Notes: generated by a model from the sequence alone, not told the origin. A stretch of 64,000 nt of DNA from Veillonella sp. R32 (GCF_010093125.1 NZ_NMZQ01000001.1:1-64000); one strand, 5' to 3'; shown: positions 51,353 to 63,783, counted from the first letter of the stretch. Program-made: numbers and translations.

Positions 51353-52747
51353 ATGGAAGCGATTGCACAATTTGAAAAACAAATATTGACCTACGAACGC
51401 ACCCATGCTACGGTGCCTAAGGGTAGTCATGTATTGGTGGCTTGCTCAGGGGGGCCTGATTCGATGGCTTTATTGCACTGGTTGGTTACGACTAAAGGGG
51501 TATCAACAGCCTTTGGTTTGCATTTAGGCGTTGCTTGTGTAGATCATTCCTTGCGGCCAGAAAGTAAGGCCGAGCTCGCTATGGTAAAAGCGTATGCAGC
51601 GCAGTACGGCTTACCTTTTTATGAATTAACCTTTGATGCGTTGGCACTAGCTAAGGCACAAAAACAATCGGTAGAAACTGTCAGTCGTCAAAAGCGTTAT
51701 GCTTTTTTTAGAGAGATAGCGCGGCAGCATGGCTATGCATTTATTGCGACCGCTCATCATCAAGATGACCAAGGTGAAACGGTGTTATTGCATTTACTGC
51801 GTGGTGCGGGCACAAAGGGCCTACGAGGGATGCAGGTCATTGATAAGGATTTGTGGCGTCCTTTATTGGGGGTTACGAAAAAAGACATTTTGGCGTATTT
51901 AGAGGCGGTGGGGCTTACTTATGCTACCGATATGACTAATGAAGAGCCTTTGTATGTACGAAATCGTATACGCTTAGAATTATTACCGCTTTTGAAAACC
52001 TATAATCCGAATATTGTAGCTACGTTGGCTCGTTTAGGGGATAATATGGCGGCCGATGAAATATATTTACAAAGGGCTACGGAGGAGGTTTGGCAGTCAG
52101 TGTGCCTTGCTTTTGATGAAACTGCACCGGCTATTACATTGAAGCGTCAAGGGGTAGCCGATTTGCCAGAGGCCTTATTCTATCGTTTGTGGCAACGGAT
52201 TGTTGAAATCTTTCAGGGGGCGGATACTTTTTCTCAAGCACAATTAAAGGCCTTGCAGGCGGTGGTGCAAGGAAAAAAGCCAAAACAATTTATTGGTTCC
52301 CAGATGAAGGTTGTCGCACAATATGATATAATACAAGTTGGACGTTTAAACGTTACGCCACAAAGACAGTTACCGAAGGTAACAGCGTATCGCTTAGTAG
52401 GGCTTCGACAGGTTACTTGGCTAGGACCTACGGCAGGGGCACCACCACTACAGGCTGGTGAAACGGTACTGATTCCGCAGTCATTAGCAACTAAGGGGCC
52501 TTCGATACGGCATCGCCAAGCGGGTGATCGCATAACGTTACGTCACAAAGATGGGCGCATTTGGGGGCATCGCAAGTTAAAAGACTGGCTCATTGACCGA
52601 AAGATTCCACAAGAGGAACGAGATTCCCTATGGTTTTTATGTGGGGATTCGGTGGTATTAGCATTAGCCAACCCTAAGGCGGTCACAATTGTATGGGAAG
52701 AACAGGCTACAACATATTGGGCTTGTTCTATCGAGGAGGACGATTAA
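51353..52747 (+). CDS. tilS: tRNA(Ile)-lysidine synthetase
   Basis: Modifies C34 of tRNA-Ile(CAU) to lysidine so it reads AUA. The PP-loop is ACSGGPDSMALLHWL (about 30-44), followed by GVACVDHSLRPES and ATAHHQDDQGETVLLHLLRG. The C-terminal TilS domain includes GDRITLRHKDGR and KLKDWLIDRKIPQEERD. The ATG at 51353 is chosen because AGGAGG lies 6 nt upstream; the frame opens at 51335. Length 464 is normal. It abuts hpt with no gap. Confidence 0.95.
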   Translation: MEAIAQFEKQILTYERTHATVPKGSHVLVACSGGPDSMALLHWLVTTKGVSTAFGLHLGVACVDHSLRPESKAELAMVKAYAAQYGLPFYELTFDALALAKAQKQSVETVSRQKRYAFFREIARQHGYAFIATAHHQDDQGETVLLHLLRGAGTKGLRGMQVIDKDLWRPLLGVTKKDILAYLEAVGLTYATDMTNEEPLYVRNRIRLELLPLLKTYNPNIVATLARLGDNMAADEIYLQRATEEVWQSVCLAFDETAPAITLKRQGVADLPEALFYRLWQRIVEIFQGADTFSQAQLKALQAVVQGKKPKQFIGSQMKVVAQYDIIQVGRLNVTPQRQLPKVTAYRLVGLRQVTWLGPTAGAPPLQAGETVLIPQSLATKGPSIRHRQAGDRITLRHKDGRIWGHRKLKDWLIDRKIPQEERDSLWFLCGDSVVLALANPKAVTIVWEEQATTYWACSIEEDD

Positions 52748-53290
52748 ATGTTAGATTCCATTAAGGAAGTATTGATTACAAAAGAAGCATTACAGGAACG
52801 CGTTGCTGAGTTGGGTAAACAAATTTCTGCTGATTATAAAGGCGAAGAGGTTGTGCTCGTATGTGTCCTAAAGGGAGCGGTTATGTTCTTTGCCGATTTG
52901 GCGCGTGCCATTGAAGGCAATGTAACACTCGATTTTATTTCTTGCTCCAGTTATGGAAATAGCACGCAGAGCAGTGGCGTGGTTCGCATCATGAAAGACT
53001 TGGATAAGCCTGTGGAAGGTAAGCATGTCATTGTAGTGGAAGATATTGTTGATACGGGCAATACGCTTCATTACTTGTTAGAAAATTTAAAATCACGTAA
53101 TGCTAAAAGTGTACGTTTAGTAGCTTTGCTTAACAAACCAGATCGTCGCACTGTTGAGGTTCATGTAGATTATCAAGGGTTTGTGGTACCAGATTACTTT
53201 GTAGTAGGTTATGGTCTTGATTACGCCGAACAATATCGTAATCTACCATATATTGGTGTATTGAAAGAAGAAGTGTATCAATCGAAGTAA
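52748..53290 (+). CDS. hpt: Hypoxanthine phosphoribosyltransferase
   Basis: Purine salvage enzyme making IMP or GMP from hypoxanthine or guanine and PRPP. The PRPP-binding loop is VVEDIVDTGNTL (about 96-107). The C-terminal VPDYFVVGYGLDYAEQYRNL is typical. Length 180 is normal. Start immediately follows the tilS stop, with GAGGAGG inside the end of tilS. Confidence 0.96.
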   Translation: MLDSIKEVLITKEALQERVAELGKQISADYKGEEVVLVCVLKGAVMFFADLARAIEGNVTLDFISCSSYGNSTQSSGVVRIMKDLDKPVEGKHVIVVEDIVDTGNTLHYLLENLKSRNAKSVRLVALLNKPDRRTVEVHVDYQGFVVPDYFVVGYGLDYAEQYRNLPYIGVLKEEVYQSK

Positions 53291-53415
53291 TCCAATGTAT
53301 ACAATGAAATGCATTGTATGTACGATAAAAATATGTTAATATGTTGGTCAGAGTATATTTTTCGATATAGAAATGGCAGATACCATGTTGAGAACTTTGT
53401 GAAAGGGGTAATAGA

Positions 53416-55338
53416 TTGGGTCGTTTTATGAAAAATGCACTGCTTTACATTTTAATTATTGTAGCGGCTGCTACAGTGATTAATTCGTTTTCCAGTACAA
53501 ATACGGCAAAGTCAGAGATTAGCTATACGAGCTTCTTACAACAAGTAGCTCAGAAGAAGGTAGAGAAGATTACCATTACTGATAATCATTCGATTGTGGG
53601 TACATTAAAGAATGGTACAGAATTTAGTACATACGCACCAACCGATCCTACCTTGATGAATCAACTGACTCAAAATGAAGTTGAAATTACAGCAAAACCA
53701 CCAGAACAACCATCTTGGTGGATGGGGCTTCTTAGCTCCGTATTGCCAATTTTCTTATTAATTGGCGTTTGGTTCTTTATTATGCAGCAAACCCAAGGTA
53801 GCGGTGGCCGTGTAATGAACTTTGGTAAAAGCCGTGCTAAAATGCAAGGCGAAGGCAAAGTAAATGTAACCTTCAAGGATGTGGCTGGGGCTGATGAAGC
53901 TAAGCAAGAACTTGAAGAAGTGGTAGAATTTTTACGTAATCCAAGCAAATTTAATGCGATTGGCGCGAAGATTCCTAAAGGGGTGCTATTATTTGGCCCT
54001 CCAGGGACAGGTAAAACCTTATTGGCTCGTGCCGTAGCGGGCGAAGCCGGGGTGCCATTCTTTAGTATTAGTGGTTCTGACTTCGTAGAAATGTTCGTCG
54101 GCGTTGGGGCATCGCGTGTGCGTGACCTTTTTAGCCAAGCTAAGAAAAATGCACCATGTATCATTTTTATCGATGAAATTGATGCAGTAGGTCGTCAGCG
54201 TGGGGCTGGTCTTGGTGGCGGTCATGATGAACGGGAACAGACTTTGAACCAATTGCTCGTAGAAATGGATGGCTTTGGTGCTAATGAAGGTATTATTACG
54301 GTAGCGGCGACTAACCGTCCTGATATTTTAGACCCTGCTTTACTTCGTCCAGGTCGTTTTGACCGTCAAGTAACAGTGGATAAACCAGACCTTCGCGGCC
54401 GTGAAGCTATTTTGAAAGTCCATGCTCGCAATAAACCATTAGATGAAGATGTTAACTTGCAAACGATTGCTAAGAAAACACCTGGTTTTACAGGGGCTGA
54501 TTTAAGTAATTTACTTAATGAAGCGGCTTTATTAGCTGCCCGCCAAAATCGTAAAAAAGTGTCTATGGCCGATTTAGAAGAAGCCAGTGAAAAGGTAAGT
54601 TATGGTCCAGAACGTCGTAGCCATGTAGTGAGCGATAAAGAACGTCGTTTAACGGCGTATCATGAATCGGGTCACGCGATTGTGGCTCATTTATTGCCTG
54701 ATGCGGATCCAGTTCATAAAGTAACGATTATTCCACGTGGTCGTGCTGGTGGTTACACTATGATGTTACCAGTGGAAGAACAAAACTATATGACGAAATC
54801 GCAAATGTTAGCCCGCATTCGTGTAGCTTTAGGTGGTCGTTGTGCTGAAGCATTAGTGCTTAAAGAAATTAGTAGTGGTGCTTCTGGTGACTTACAGCAA
54901 GTAACCAATATCGTACGCCATATGATTACTCGTTTAGGTATGAGCGATGAATTGGGACCACTTGTATTTGGTGAACATCAAGAACAAGTATTCTTAGGGC
55001 GTAGCCTCGGTCATGAACGCAATTATGGCGAAGCGGTAGCTGAGAAAATCGATGCAGAAATGCATAAATTAGTATCAGAAGCGTATAATGATGTAATGCA
55101 ATTGTTATCGGATAATATTGAGTTTTTACATAATATGGCGAATGTGTTATTAGAAGAAGAAACCATTGACCATACACAGATTGAAAACTTGTATAAATAC
55201 GGTACTATTACGGATCCTAATAAGGTAGAAGTGAATGAAGCGAAAAGTGCGTTAGAAGCAGCTGGCATTATTGTGCCAGATGCGATTGCTACTGACTCTA
55301 CAGTGAAAGTCGAAGAGTCGACGGCAAAAGATAACTAG
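53416..55338 (+). CDS. ftsH: ATP-dependent zinc metalloprotease FtsH
   Basis: Membrane-bound AAA+ protease of 640 residues. Two helices (about 8-26 and 100-120) flank an extracytoplasmic domain. The AAA module has Walker A GPPGTGKT (about 194-201), Walker [16 protein letters not shown] and the second region of homology [20 protein letters not shown]. The zinc site is HESGH (about 416-420). It degrades membrane and regulatory proteins. TTG 53416 is supported by AAAGGGG 7 nt upstream; ATG 53428 is an alternative. Confidence 0.97.
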   Translation: MGRFMKNALLYILIIVAAATVINSFSSTNTAKSEISYTSFLQQVAQKKVEKITITDNHSIVGTLKNGTEFSTYAPTDPTLMNQLTQNEVEITAKPPEQPSWWMGLLSSVLPIFLLIGVWFFIMQQTQGSGGRVMNFGKSRAKMQGEGKVNVTFKDVAGADEAKQELEEVVEFLRNPSKFNAIGAKIPKGVLLFGPPGTGKTLLARAVAGEAGVPFFSISGSDFVEMFVGVGASRVRDLFSQAKKNAPCIIFIDEIDAVGRQRGAGLGGGHDEREQTLNQLLVEMDGFGANEGIITVAATNRPDILDPALLRPGRFDRQVTVDKPDLRGREAILKVHARNKPLDEDVNLQTIAKKTPGFTGADLSNLLNEAALLAARQNRKKVSMADLEEASEKVSYGPERRSHVVSDKERRLTAYHESGHAIVAHLLPDADPVHKVTIIPRGRAGGYTMMLPVEEQNYMTKSQMLARIRVALGGRCAEALVLKEISSGASGDLQQVTNIVRHMITRLGMSDELGPLVFGEHQEQVFLGRSLGHERNYGEAVAEKIDAEMHKLVSEAYNDVMQLLSDNIEFLHNMANVLLEEETIDHTQIENLYKYGTITDPNKVEVNEAKSALEAAGIIVPDAIATDSTVKVEESTAKDN

Positions 55339-55380
55339 CCTTATACAAGCGAATAATAATCGGTATACACCGATTGGCAT

Positions 55381-55406
55381 AGGGCCGCCGGTAGGCGGTC
55401 CTTTTT
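55381..55406 (+). terminator. Terminator after ftsH
   Basis: AGGGCCGCC-GGTA-GGCGGTCCTTTTT, an 8-bp GC-rich stem with one wobble and five T. A small AATCGG/CCGATT hairpin precedes it at about 55360. Confidence 0.88.
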
Positions 55407-55427
55407 CATAAAGGAGGCATCGGGTTT

Positions 55428-56414
55428 ATGAGAGATGCAATTTTAGAATTGTTGCGTGAGAATAAAGGGAGTTTTGTGTCGGGGCAGCGAATGTCAGAAC
55501 ATTGTGATGTATCCCGTACAGCTATTTGGAAACATATAGAAGCATTGCGCAAAAAAGGCTATGTTATAGAATCATTTACCAAAAAGGGGTATCGATTAAT
55601 GGAAGAGCCGGATTTAATGAGTTGGCTTGAAATGGAATCTGTATTGACCACGAACACGTTTGGTCGAAACTACCACTATTTAGAAAGTGTAGAGTCGACT
55701 AATCGGATTGGCCGTGAATTAGCTAATGATGGGGCCCCTGAAGGCACCGTGGTAGTAGCGGAAGAACAGGTGGCTGGGCGTGGTCGTTTGGATCGTGGCT
55801 GGTATTCACCTTATGGTAAAGGTTTATGGTTTAGTCTAATTTTACGCCCTAAATTTTTACCTATTGAAGCACCTAAGTGTACCCTTATGGCGGCGGTAGC
55901 CCTGATTAAGGCTTTTCGTCGCTTAGGTTTAACAACAGCGGGTATTAAGTGGCCGAATGATATTTTAGTGAATGGCCGCAAGTTGGTCGGTATTTTAACA
56001 GAAATGAACGGCTCTATGGAAGAAATCTCGTACATTGTTATGGGGATTGGCATTAATACGAGCAGCACTTTAGAGGATATTCCCGATTTCTTACAAGATA
56101 TTGCCACTTCCTTTGCTATGGAAGGGGTAGAAGTTGATCGCCGTGAAGCGTTAAATACTATTTTAGAAGAACTAGAAATGCAGTATAATAAAGTATTGGC
56201 TGAAGGCTTTGAAAGTACTTTAGCAGAGTGGAAAGAATTAAGCATTACCTTAGGCAAGCAAGTTGAAGTGCGGGCCCCTGGTAATACTTATGAAGGTAAA
56301 GCCATCGACCTTGATCAAGATGGCAATCTCATGATAGAACGTGCTGATGGCTCCGTAGAACGAGTGGTGGCCGGTGACGTATCCATACGACCAGCACATA
56401 AAGTAGGAGGCTAA
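55428..56414 (+). CDS. birA: Biotin-[acetyl-CoA-carboxylase] ligase and repressor
   Basis: Bifunctional BirA of 328 residues. An N-terminal helix-turn-helix (about 1-60, [20 protein letters not shown]) binds DNA. The ligase core has [19 protein letters not shown] (about 105-123) and [20 protein letters not shown] small C-terminal SH3-like domain ends the chain. It attaches biotin to carrier proteins and, in relatives, represses biotin genes. First gene of birA-coaX-dusB. Confidence 0.95.
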   Translation: MRDAILELLRENKGSFVSGQRMSEHCDVSRTAIWKHIEALRKKGYVIESFTKKGYRLMEEPDLMSWLEMESVLTTNTFGRNYHYLESVESTNRIGRELANDGAPEGTVVVAEEQVAGRGRLDRGWYSPYGKGLWFSLILRPKFLPIEAPKCTLMAAVALIKAFRRLGLTTAGIKWPNDILVNGRKLVGILTEMNGSMEEISYIVMGIGINTSSTLEDIPDFLQDIATSFAMEGVEVDRREALNTILEELEMQYNKVLAEGFESTLAEWKELSITLGKQVEVRAPGNTYEGKAIDLDQDGNLMIERADGSVERVVAGDVSIRPAHKVGG

Positions 56415-56419
56415 TTTAC

Positions 56420-57187
56420 ATGTTATTAGTGATTGATGTAGGAAATACTAATATTGTTCTTGGGGTGTATGATAAAAAAGAATTGGTAGGTCATTGGCGT
56501 ATTTCTACTGACCGCGTACGCACCACTGATGAGTATGGCGTAATTATTATGAATTTATTTTTCCATGATCGTCAGGTCAATGTGAATGATATTGAAGCCA
56601 TCATTATTTCCTCCGTAGTGCCACCTTTGATGCCAACTTTGGAACGGGTGTGCTTACGTTACTTTAATGTGAAACCGATTATTGTAGGGCCTGGCACTAA
56701 GACCGGGATGGCCATTAAATATGATAATCCCCGCGAAGTGGGGGCTGACCGTATTGTCAATGCGGTGGCAGCGTATGAAAAATATGGCGGTCCATTGATT
56801 GTTATTGATTTTGGTACAGCCACTACGTATTGTGCTATTTTAGAAAATGGTGATTACATTGGTGGCGCCATTGCCCCTGGGGTACAAATTTCAGCGGAAG
56901 CCTTATTCCAACGGGCCGCTAAATTGCCACGTATTGAAGTGCGTAATCCAGGGCAAGTAATTTGCCGTAATACGGTCACTTCTATGCAGTCTGGTGTGCT
57001 TTTTGGCTATGTTGGCCAAGTGGAAGGCATTGTAGGGCGTATGAAAAAAGAAATGCCACCGCAGGTTAAAGTGATTGCTACAGGTGGCTTAGCGCATCTA
57101 ATCAATGCAGAAACTAATGTAATTGATCATATTGAACCAATGTTAACCTTAGAAGGATTACGATTGTTATATGAAAGAAATAAATAA
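56420..57187 (+). CDS. coaX: Type III pantothenate kinase
   Basis: First step of coenzyme A synthesis. Length 255 is normal. The phosphate motif is [16 protein letters not shown] at the N-terminus. [20 protein letters not shown] and [12 protein letters not shown] (about 130) match CoaX, which needs a monovalent cation and is not feedback-inhibited by CoA. It begins 5 nt after birA and overlaps dusB by 17 nt. Confidence 0.96.
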   Translation: MLLVIDVGNTNIVLGVYDKKELVGHWRISTDRVRTTDEYGVIIMNLFFHDRQVNVNDIEAIIISSVVPPLMPTLERVCLRYFNVKPIIVGPGTKTGMAIKYDNPREVGADRIVNAVAAYEKYGGPLIVIDFGTATTYCAILENGDYIGGAIAPGVQISAEALFQRAAKLPRIEVRNPGQVICRNTVTSMQSGVLFGYVGQVEGIVGRMKKEMPPQVKVIATGGLAHLINAETNVIDHIEPMLTLEGLRLLYERNK

Positions 57188-58169
57188 TGACCTCTGGCAT
57201 ATTGGCAAGGTTGCCATTTCAGGGCGGGCTATTTTAGCGCCTATGGCTGGCGTAAGTGATATTGCATATCGCTTATTAGCTAAAGAGCAGGGGGCAGCTT
57301 TAGTATGTACTGAAATGGTCAGTGCTATGGGCATTAAGTATGAAAATGAACATACCAAAGATTTGCTATTTATGGAAGCGGTAGAGCATCCCGTATCCAT
57401 GCAAATATTTGGATCTGACCCTGAAGCAATTGCTTTAGCCGCTAAGGTGGTTGAACGAGCTGGGGCTGATATTGTAGATATTAATATGGGTTGTCCTGTG
57501 AAAAAAGTAGTATCTTCTGGCGATGGTTCCGCCTTAATGAAAACGCCTGATTTAGCAGCGCGGGTAGCAGAAGCAGCGGTAAAAGCGGTAGAAGTACCGG
57601 TTACGGTTAAAATGCGCTTAGGTTGGGATGATGATTCTAAAAATGTCCTCGACTTTGCTAAACGAATGGAGTCAGTAGGTGTAGCGGCTGTAGCCGTTCA
57701 TGGCCGGACACGGGAGCAAATGTATATGGGACGAGCCGATTGGTCGTATATTAAGGCCGTTAAAGAGGCTTTGACTATTCCTGTTTTAGGTAATGGGGAT
57801 GTGGTGGATGGGTTGTCAGCGAAAGCTATGTTGACTGAAACTGGTTGTGATGCTGTCCTCATTGGTCGTGGCGCCCAAGGTAATCCCTGGGTGTTTCAAG
57901 AAGTGAATCACTATTTAAGGACTGGTGAGATTTTGCCTAAGCCAACGGCGGTGGAACGACTTCATATGTTGCGCCGTCATTTTGAATTATTGTGTCACTA
58001 CAAAGGTGTGCCTCTAGGGGTGCGCGAAATCAGAACTCATGCGGGCTGGTATATTAAAGGGTTGCCAGAAGCAGCTAAGTGGCGCAACCGAATTAATACC
58101 TTACATACTATGGAAGCATTCAAAGATGCATTAGCGACTTATGAAGCTGAATTGACAACGGCAATGTAA
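57171..58169 (+). CDS. dusB: tRNA-dihydrouridine synthase (DusB type)
   Basis: FMN enzyme reducing uridines in the tRNA D-loop. TIM-barrel of 332 residues: [20 protein letters not shown] near the start, the catalytic cysteine in [20 protein letters not shown] (about 106-125), and [27 protein letters not shown] and GNGDVVDG also fit. The C-terminal helical domain has [16 protein letters not shown] strong promoter for greA lies in its last codons. Confidence 0.95.
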   Translation: MKEINNDLWHIGKVAISGRAILAPMAGVSDIAYRLLAKEQGAALVCTEMVSAMGIKYENEHTKDLLFMEAVEHPVSMQIFGSDPEAIALAAKVVERAGADIVDINMGCPVKKVVSSGDGSALMKTPDLAARVAEAAVKAVEVPVTVKMRLGWDDDSKNVLDFAKRMESVGVAAVAVHGRTREQMYMGRADWSYIKAVKEALTIPVLGNGDVVDGLSAKAMLTETGCDAVLIGRGAQGNPWVFQEVNHYLRTGEILPKPTAVERLHMLRRHFELLCHYKGVPLGVREIRTHAGWYIKGLPEAAKWRNRINTLHTMEAFKDALATYEAELTTAM

Positions 58170-58181
58170 TATTGATATAAT
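58152..58181 (+). promoter_or_regulatory. greA promoter inside the end of dusB
   Basis: Perfect TTGACA (58152-58157) and TATAAT (58176-58181) with 18-bp spacing. Predicted start is near 58188, about 110 nt before the greA ATG. Confidence 0.8.
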
Positions 58182-58220
58182 GTTACGAGTAAATTACGTA
58201 AATATATGTGATGATAAAGT

Positions 58221-58252
58221 AAAGGTGTCAGTATATTGACACTTTTTCTTTA
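58221..58252 (+). terminator. Terminator between the greA promoter and greA
   Basis: AAAGGTGTCA-GTATAT-TGACACTTTTT: a stem of GTGTCA/TGACAC extended by A-T pairs, followed by T-rich sequence. It ends 45 nt before the greA ATG, so it can end both dusB read-through and the short greA leader RNA. Confidence 0.78.
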
Positions 58253-58296
58253 TAGCTATTTATAGCTAAAGACGATATAGAAAGAGGAGTTCTATT

Positions 58297-58770
58297 ATGG
58301 CAGAAGTAAAAGAAACGCTGTTAACCGCAGAAGGTCTTAAAAAACTAGAAGAAGAATTAGCGTATTTCAAATCCGTACGTCGTATTGAAGTGGCTCAACG
58401 TATTAAAACCGCTATTGAATATGGCGATATTAGTGAAAACTCAGAATATGATGATGCTAAGAACGAACAGGCATTCATTGAAGGTCATATTATTGAGTTA
58501 GAAAACAAAATTAATACCGCTAAGATTATCGACGAAAGTACTCGCAAAAATGTGGTATCCGTTGGTAGCAAAGTTAAATTATTAGATGAAGAATACAACG
58601 AAGAATTGGAATATGTAATTGTAGGTTCCTCAGAAGCGGATCCTTTCAATAATCGTATTTCTAATGAATCCCCTGTAGGGAGCGCTATCTTAGGTAAGAA
58701 AAAGGGCGCTACAGTAGAAGTTAATACACCTGATGGGGTAGCATCCTTTAAAATTTTAGCAATTAGCTAA
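58297..58770 (+). CDS. greA: Transcription elongation factor GreA
   Basis: Stimulates transcript cleavage by backtracked RNA polymerase. Length 157 is normal. The N-terminal coiled coil ([20 protein letters not shown], then the acidic tip [18 protein letters not shown]) is followed by the FKBP-like domain ([33 protein letters not shown]). AGAGGAG lies 8 nt before ATG. It follows a leader with promoter and terminator. Confidence 0.96.
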   Translation: MAEVKETLLTAEGLKKLEEELAYFKSVRRIEVAQRIKTAIEYGDISENSEYDDAKNEQAFIEGHIIELENKINTAKIIDESTRKNVVSVGSKVKLLDEEYNEELEYVIVGSSEADPFNNRISNESPVGSAILGKKKGATVEVNTPDGVASFKILAIS

Positions 58771-58817
58771 TTATAAATAGTAATTCCCATGACGTATGAA
58801 GTTAGGAGGCCATGTAA

Positions 58818-60359
<1,542 letters not shown>

Positions 60360-60366
60360 AGACTAA

Positions 60367-60402
60367 GAGGCTAGTAACGGAGTTACCGTTGCTAGCCTTT
60401 TT
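60367..60402 (+). terminator. Terminator after lysS
   Basis: AGGCTAGTAACGG and CCGTTGCTAGCCTTTTT pair around AGTTA with one wobble, followed by a T-tract. Confidence 0.92.
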
Positions 60403-60421
60403 GCATAGGCGAACGGTCATT

Positions 60422-60531
60422 TGTAATGCAAAATGAGCTTTACTGTAATGCAAAATGGGCTTTATTGCAATGCAAAATGAGCCTTACTGTAATGTAAAAC
60501 TATCTTTTTTGCAATGCAAAACGGTCCTTTT
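60422..60531. repeat. Five tandem 22-nt repeats between lysS and serS
   Basis: Units start at 60422, 60444, 60466, 60488 and 60510 with no gaps. All have TGYAATGYAAAAY at the start and a T-rich end. Units 1-3 are nearly identical; 4 and 5 have drifted. They fill most of the 220-nt gap after the lysS terminator, leaving about 80 nt for the serS promoter. Confidence 0.92.
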
Positions 60532-60624
60532 CCGTGGTAAAAATTAAGTAAATGTGGTATGATTAAGTGTAATTAATAATACATGGGCCCTTAGGGTACA
60601 CTTTTTTAGTAAGAGGTTATGGAT

Positions 60625-61905
60625 ATGTTAGATTTACGTTTCGTTCGAGAAAACCTAGAAGCAGTACAACAAAACTTGGATAATCGCCATACAACTGGTG
60701 ATTTGGAAAACTTTGCTAAATTGTATGATTTGCGCAAAGAGTTAATTCAAGAAGTAGAGCAGTTAAAAGCACAACGTAATGCAGTCACTGCTGAAATTAG
60801 TGCATTAAAGCGTAATAAAGAAAATGCTGATGATAAAATTGCTGAAATGCAAAAAGTAGGGGATACCATTTCAGAGTTGGATGGCAAAATTCGTGAAACA
60901 GAAGCTTCGCTTCAAGATATTGCCCTTATGTTGCCCAATATGTGCGACGCTTCGGTGCCAGTAGGTGAAGATGAAAATGATAATCCTGAAATGCGCCGTT
61001 GGGGTAAACCTCGTGAATTTGATTTTCCAATTCAAGCTCATTGGGATTTAGGGGAAAGTTTGGATATTTTAGATTGGGAACGGGCTGCTAAAGAAAGCGG
61101 TGCTCGTTTCACATTCTATAAAGGCTTAGGAGCTCGTTTAGAACGTGCGTTAATCAACTTTATGTTAGATCTTCATACGGAACAACAGGGGTACACCGAA
61201 ATGATGACTCCTTACATGGTAACGCGCCAGACTTTAACTAACACAGGGCAATTACCAAAATTCGCCGAAGATATGTATAAAGTAGAAAATACAGAATATT
61301 TCTTGATTCCAACAGCGGAAGTTACCTTGACTAATTTCCACAGTGGTGAAATCTTGAACGTTGATGAATTGCCTAAATACTATACCGCTTTTACAGCTTG
61401 TTTCCGTGCTGAAGCTGGTTCGGCTGGTCGTGATACCCGTGGCCTTATTCGTCAACATCAGTTCAATAAAGTAGAAATGGTTAAATTTGCAACGCCAGAA
61501 ACTTCGTATCAGGAATTGGAATCCTTAACAGATAATGCAGAAGAAGTACTTCGTTTGTTGGAATTGCCACATCGTGTAATTACGCTTTGCACAGGTGATA
61601 TTGGTTTTGGTTCTGCTAAAACTTACGACGTAGAAGTTTGGATGCCAGCACAAGATTGCTATCGTGAAATTTCTTCCTGCTCCAACATGACTGATTTCCA
61701 AGCACGTCGTGGCAATATTAAATTCCGTCGCGATGCTAAGAGCAAACCTGAATTTGTTCATACCTTAAATGGTTCCGGGCTTGCTGTAGGGCGTACGGTA
61801 GCAGCTATTTTGGAAAATAACCAAGAAGCCGATGGCTCGGTACGCATTCCTAAAGTATTGCAACCATATATGGGTGGCGTAGAAGTAATTAAACCAGTAA
61901 AATAA
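60625..61905 (+). CDS. serS: Seryl-tRNA synthetase
   Basis: Class II synthetase of 426 residues. A long N-terminal antiparallel coiled coil (about 28-100) contacts the tRNA. The catalytic core has [20 protein letters not shown] (motif 2) and [20 protein letters not shown] (motif 3). ATG 60625 gives the usual [10 protein letters not shown] start, with AAGAGG 8 nt upstream; an ATG at 60619 is too close to that site. No T-box leader was found upstream. Confidence 0.97.
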   Translation: MLDLRFVRENLEAVQQNLDNRHTTGDLENFAKLYDLRKELIQEVEQLKAQRNAVTAEISALKRNKENADDKIAEMQKVGDTISELDGKIRETEASLQDIALMLPNMCDASVPVGEDENDNPEMRRWGKPREFDFPIQAHWDLGESLDILDWERAAKESGARFTFYKGLGARLERALINFMLDLHTEQQGYTEMMTPYMVTRQTLTNTGQLPKFAEDMYKVENTEYFLIPTAEVTLTNFHSGEILNVDELPKYYTAFTACFRAEAGSAGRDTRGLIRQHQFNKVEMVKFATPETSYQELESLTDNAEEVLRLLELPHRVITLCTGDIGFGSAKTYDVEVWMPAQDCYREISSCSNMTDFQARRGNIKFRRDAKSKPEFVHTLNGSGLAVGRTVAAILENNQEADGSVRIPKVLQPYMGGVEVIKPVK

Positions 61906-61944
61906 ATTATATAAATTCTTAAAGTATTGTAAAAAGGAGCTCTT

Positions 61945-62589
61945 ATGAAAATCTTTATTGATACAGCTAACTTTGACGAAATTAAAGCAGCTTATGAGAT
62001 GGGGTTTATTGCCGGCGTAACGACTAATCCATCCTTAATCGTTAAGGAAAAACGTGATTTGAAAGAAGTGATTAAACAAATTGCGGACTTAGTAGAAGGG
62101 CCAGTAAGTGCTGAAGTTATTGCCACAACAGCACCAGAAATGGTAAAAGAAGCTCATGAACTTGTTAAACTTGGCGATAATGTAGTGATTAAAGTACCTA
62201 TGACTGAAGAAGGGTTAAAAGCAGTATCCATTCTTCACAAAGAAGGCATCAAAACAAATGTGACTTTAATCTTTTCCGTGAACCAAGCTCTATTAGCCGC
62301 TCGCGCTGGGGCAACCTTTGTTAGTCCTTTTGTAGGCCGCATTGATGATATGAGCATGGATGGTATTACTTTGATTGAAGATATTGCAGAAGTATTCATG
62401 GTTCATGATATTAAAGCAGAAATTATTGCCGCTAGTGTACGTACACCAATGCATATGACACAATGTGCTAAAGCCGGTGCTCATATTGCCACGGTGCCAT
62501 ACAAGGTGTTAACTGCCTCTATGAAACATCCGTTAACGGATGCAGGCCTTGCTAGATTCTTAGCCGATTGGGAAGCAGCCAACAAATAA
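61945..62589 (+). CDS. Transaldolase-like (fructose-6-phosphate aldolase family)
   Basis: Short transaldolase of 214 residues. [20 protein letters not shown] and [12 protein letters not shown] stand at the start. The Schiff-base lysine is K83 in [30 protein letters not shown] follows. Members of this length are either transaldolases or fructose-6-phosphate aldolases; sequence motifs alone do not separate them. Beside glpX, and with gnd elsewhere in the window, a role in pentose and hexose phosphate interconversion is likely. Confidence 0.9.
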   Translation: MKIFIDTANFDEIKAAYEMGFIAGVTTNPSLIVKEKRDLKEVIKQIADLVEGPVSAEVIATTAPEMVKEAHELVKLGDNVVIKVPMTEEGLKAVSILHKEGIKTNVTLIFSVNQALLAARAGATFVSPFVGRIDDMSMDGITLIEDIAEVFMVHDIKAEIIAASVRTPMHMTQCAKAGAHIATVPYKVLTASMKHPLTDAGLARFLADWEAANK

Positions 62590-62647
62590 ATGGGAACAGG
62601 TAAAGCCCTGCCTATTTAAAGAGGGCATTTTAAGGAGGTAACGAACT

Positions 62648-63613
62648 GTGGATAGAACATTAGCTTTGGAATTTGTACGTGTAACAGAAGCAGCAGCGCT
62701 TCGTAGTGGTCGTTTATTAGGGCGTGGTGAAAAAGATGGCGCCGACCAATTGGCTGTAGATGCTATGCGTCAGACCTTTGATACCGTACCTATTTCCGGT
62801 ACCGTAGTTATCGGGGAAGGGGAAATCGATGAAGCCCCTATGCTATATATTGGCGAAGAAGTAGGTGCTGGTGGTGAAGCGGTAGATATTGCGGTGGATC
62901 CAATTGAAGGAACTAATTTGATTGCTAAAGGTCAAAATGGTGCTATTGCTGTATTGGCGATTGCCCCTAAAGGTGGTTTACTTCATGCACCAGATATGTA
63001 CATGCAGAAATTGTGTGTAGGTCCACGTGCTAAAGGTGTTATCGACTTAAATGCTAGTGTTACTGAAAACTTGCGCCGTGTAGCGGAAAAGATGGAACGT
63101 GGTATTGATGATTTAACCGTTGTTATGCTTGACCGCCCTCGTCATGAAGCTATTATGCATGAATGCCGTGAAGCAGGTGCTCGTATTCGTTTGATTACCG
63201 ATGGGGACGTAAATCCAGCTATGGAATGTGGTCTTGAAGGTTCTGGTATTCACATGGTTATCGGTACTGGTGGTGCACCAGAAGGTGTATTAGCAGCGGC
63301 CGCTTTGAAATGTACTGGTGGTGACATGCAAGCTCGCTTGTTACCAGAAAATGATGAAGAAATTCGTCGTTGCCATGCTATGGGCATTACTGATTTAAAT
63401 AAAGTATTGACCATTGATGATTTAGTACATGGGGAAGATGTTATTTTCTCTGCTACAGCAATTACTGAAGGCAATATTTTATCAGGCATTAAATACTTTG
63501 CTGGTGGTGCTCGTACCGAATCCGTCGTAATGCGTTATAAAACAGGGACAGTTCGTTTTGTAGACACTATCCATCGTTTAGATCGTAAATTAAAATCTAT
63601 GAAAGCTCGTTAA
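62648..63613 (+). CDS. glpX: Fructose-1,6-bisphosphatase, class II
   Basis: Mn-dependent GlpX-type phosphatase of 321 residues for gluconeogenesis. The motifs are VIGEGEIDEAPMLYIGEEVG, VDPIEGTNLIAKGQNGAIAV (about 82-101) and RIRLITDGDVNPAME. A lactate-fermenting, sugar-non-using bacterium needs this step to make sugar phosphates. GTG start, with AAGGAGG about 10 nt upstream. A terminator follows. Confidence 0.95.
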   Translation: MDRTLALEFVRVTEAAALRSGRLLGRGEKDGADQLAVDAMRQTFDTVPISGTVVIGEGEIDEAPMLYIGEEVGAGGEAVDIAVDPIEGTNLIAKGQNGAIAVLAIAPKGGLLHAPDMYMQKLCVGPRAKGVIDLNASVTENLRRVAEKMERGIDDLTVVMLDRPRHEAIMHECREAGARIRLITDGDVNPAMECGLEGSGIHMVIGTGGAPEGVLAAAALKCTGGDMQARLLPENDEEIRRCHAMGITDLNKVLTIDDLVHGEDVIFSATAITEGNILSGIKYFAGGARTESVVMRYKTGTVRFVDTIHRLDRKLKSMKAR

Positions 63614-63636
63614 TCGTTCATTCATAAGCGCTTAGG

Positions 63637-63667
63637 AGAGGGGCCTTCGTAAGAAGGTTCCTCTTTT
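63637..63667 (+). terminator. Terminator after glpX
   Basis: AGAGGGGCCTTC-GTAA-GAAGGTTCCTCTTTTT forms a 12-bp stem with wobble pairs and a T-tract. Confidence 0.9.
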
Positions 63668-63683
63668 TACGTCTATAGGGTAC

Positions 63684-63712
63684 TTGCTGAACAGGCTGTT
63701 TTAAAGTATACT
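63684..63712 (+). promoter_or_regulatory. Probable murA promoter
   Basis: TTGCTG (63684-63689) and TATACT (63707-63712) are 17 bp apart, downstream of the glpX terminator. Confidence 0.6.
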
Positions 63713-63783
63713 ATAAGGTAGAATTTATGGATAAAACTATCTTGACTATAGATGAATAGATTGCATTATGGGAGGAAGTATTG

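Noticed and set aside
53293-53322. Terminator between hpt and ftsH
   Set aside because: A TACAATG/CATTGTA hairpin exists but is followed by CGATAAAAA instead of a T-tract, so termination is not supported.
60422-60531. CRISPR array
   Set aside because: Repeats are contiguous with no spacers, and no cas genes are in the window.
60532-60624. T-box leader in front of serS (also considered for thrC, glnS and lysS)
   Set aside because: No AGGGTGGNACCGCG-like antiterminator and no matching terminator before the start codon were found.
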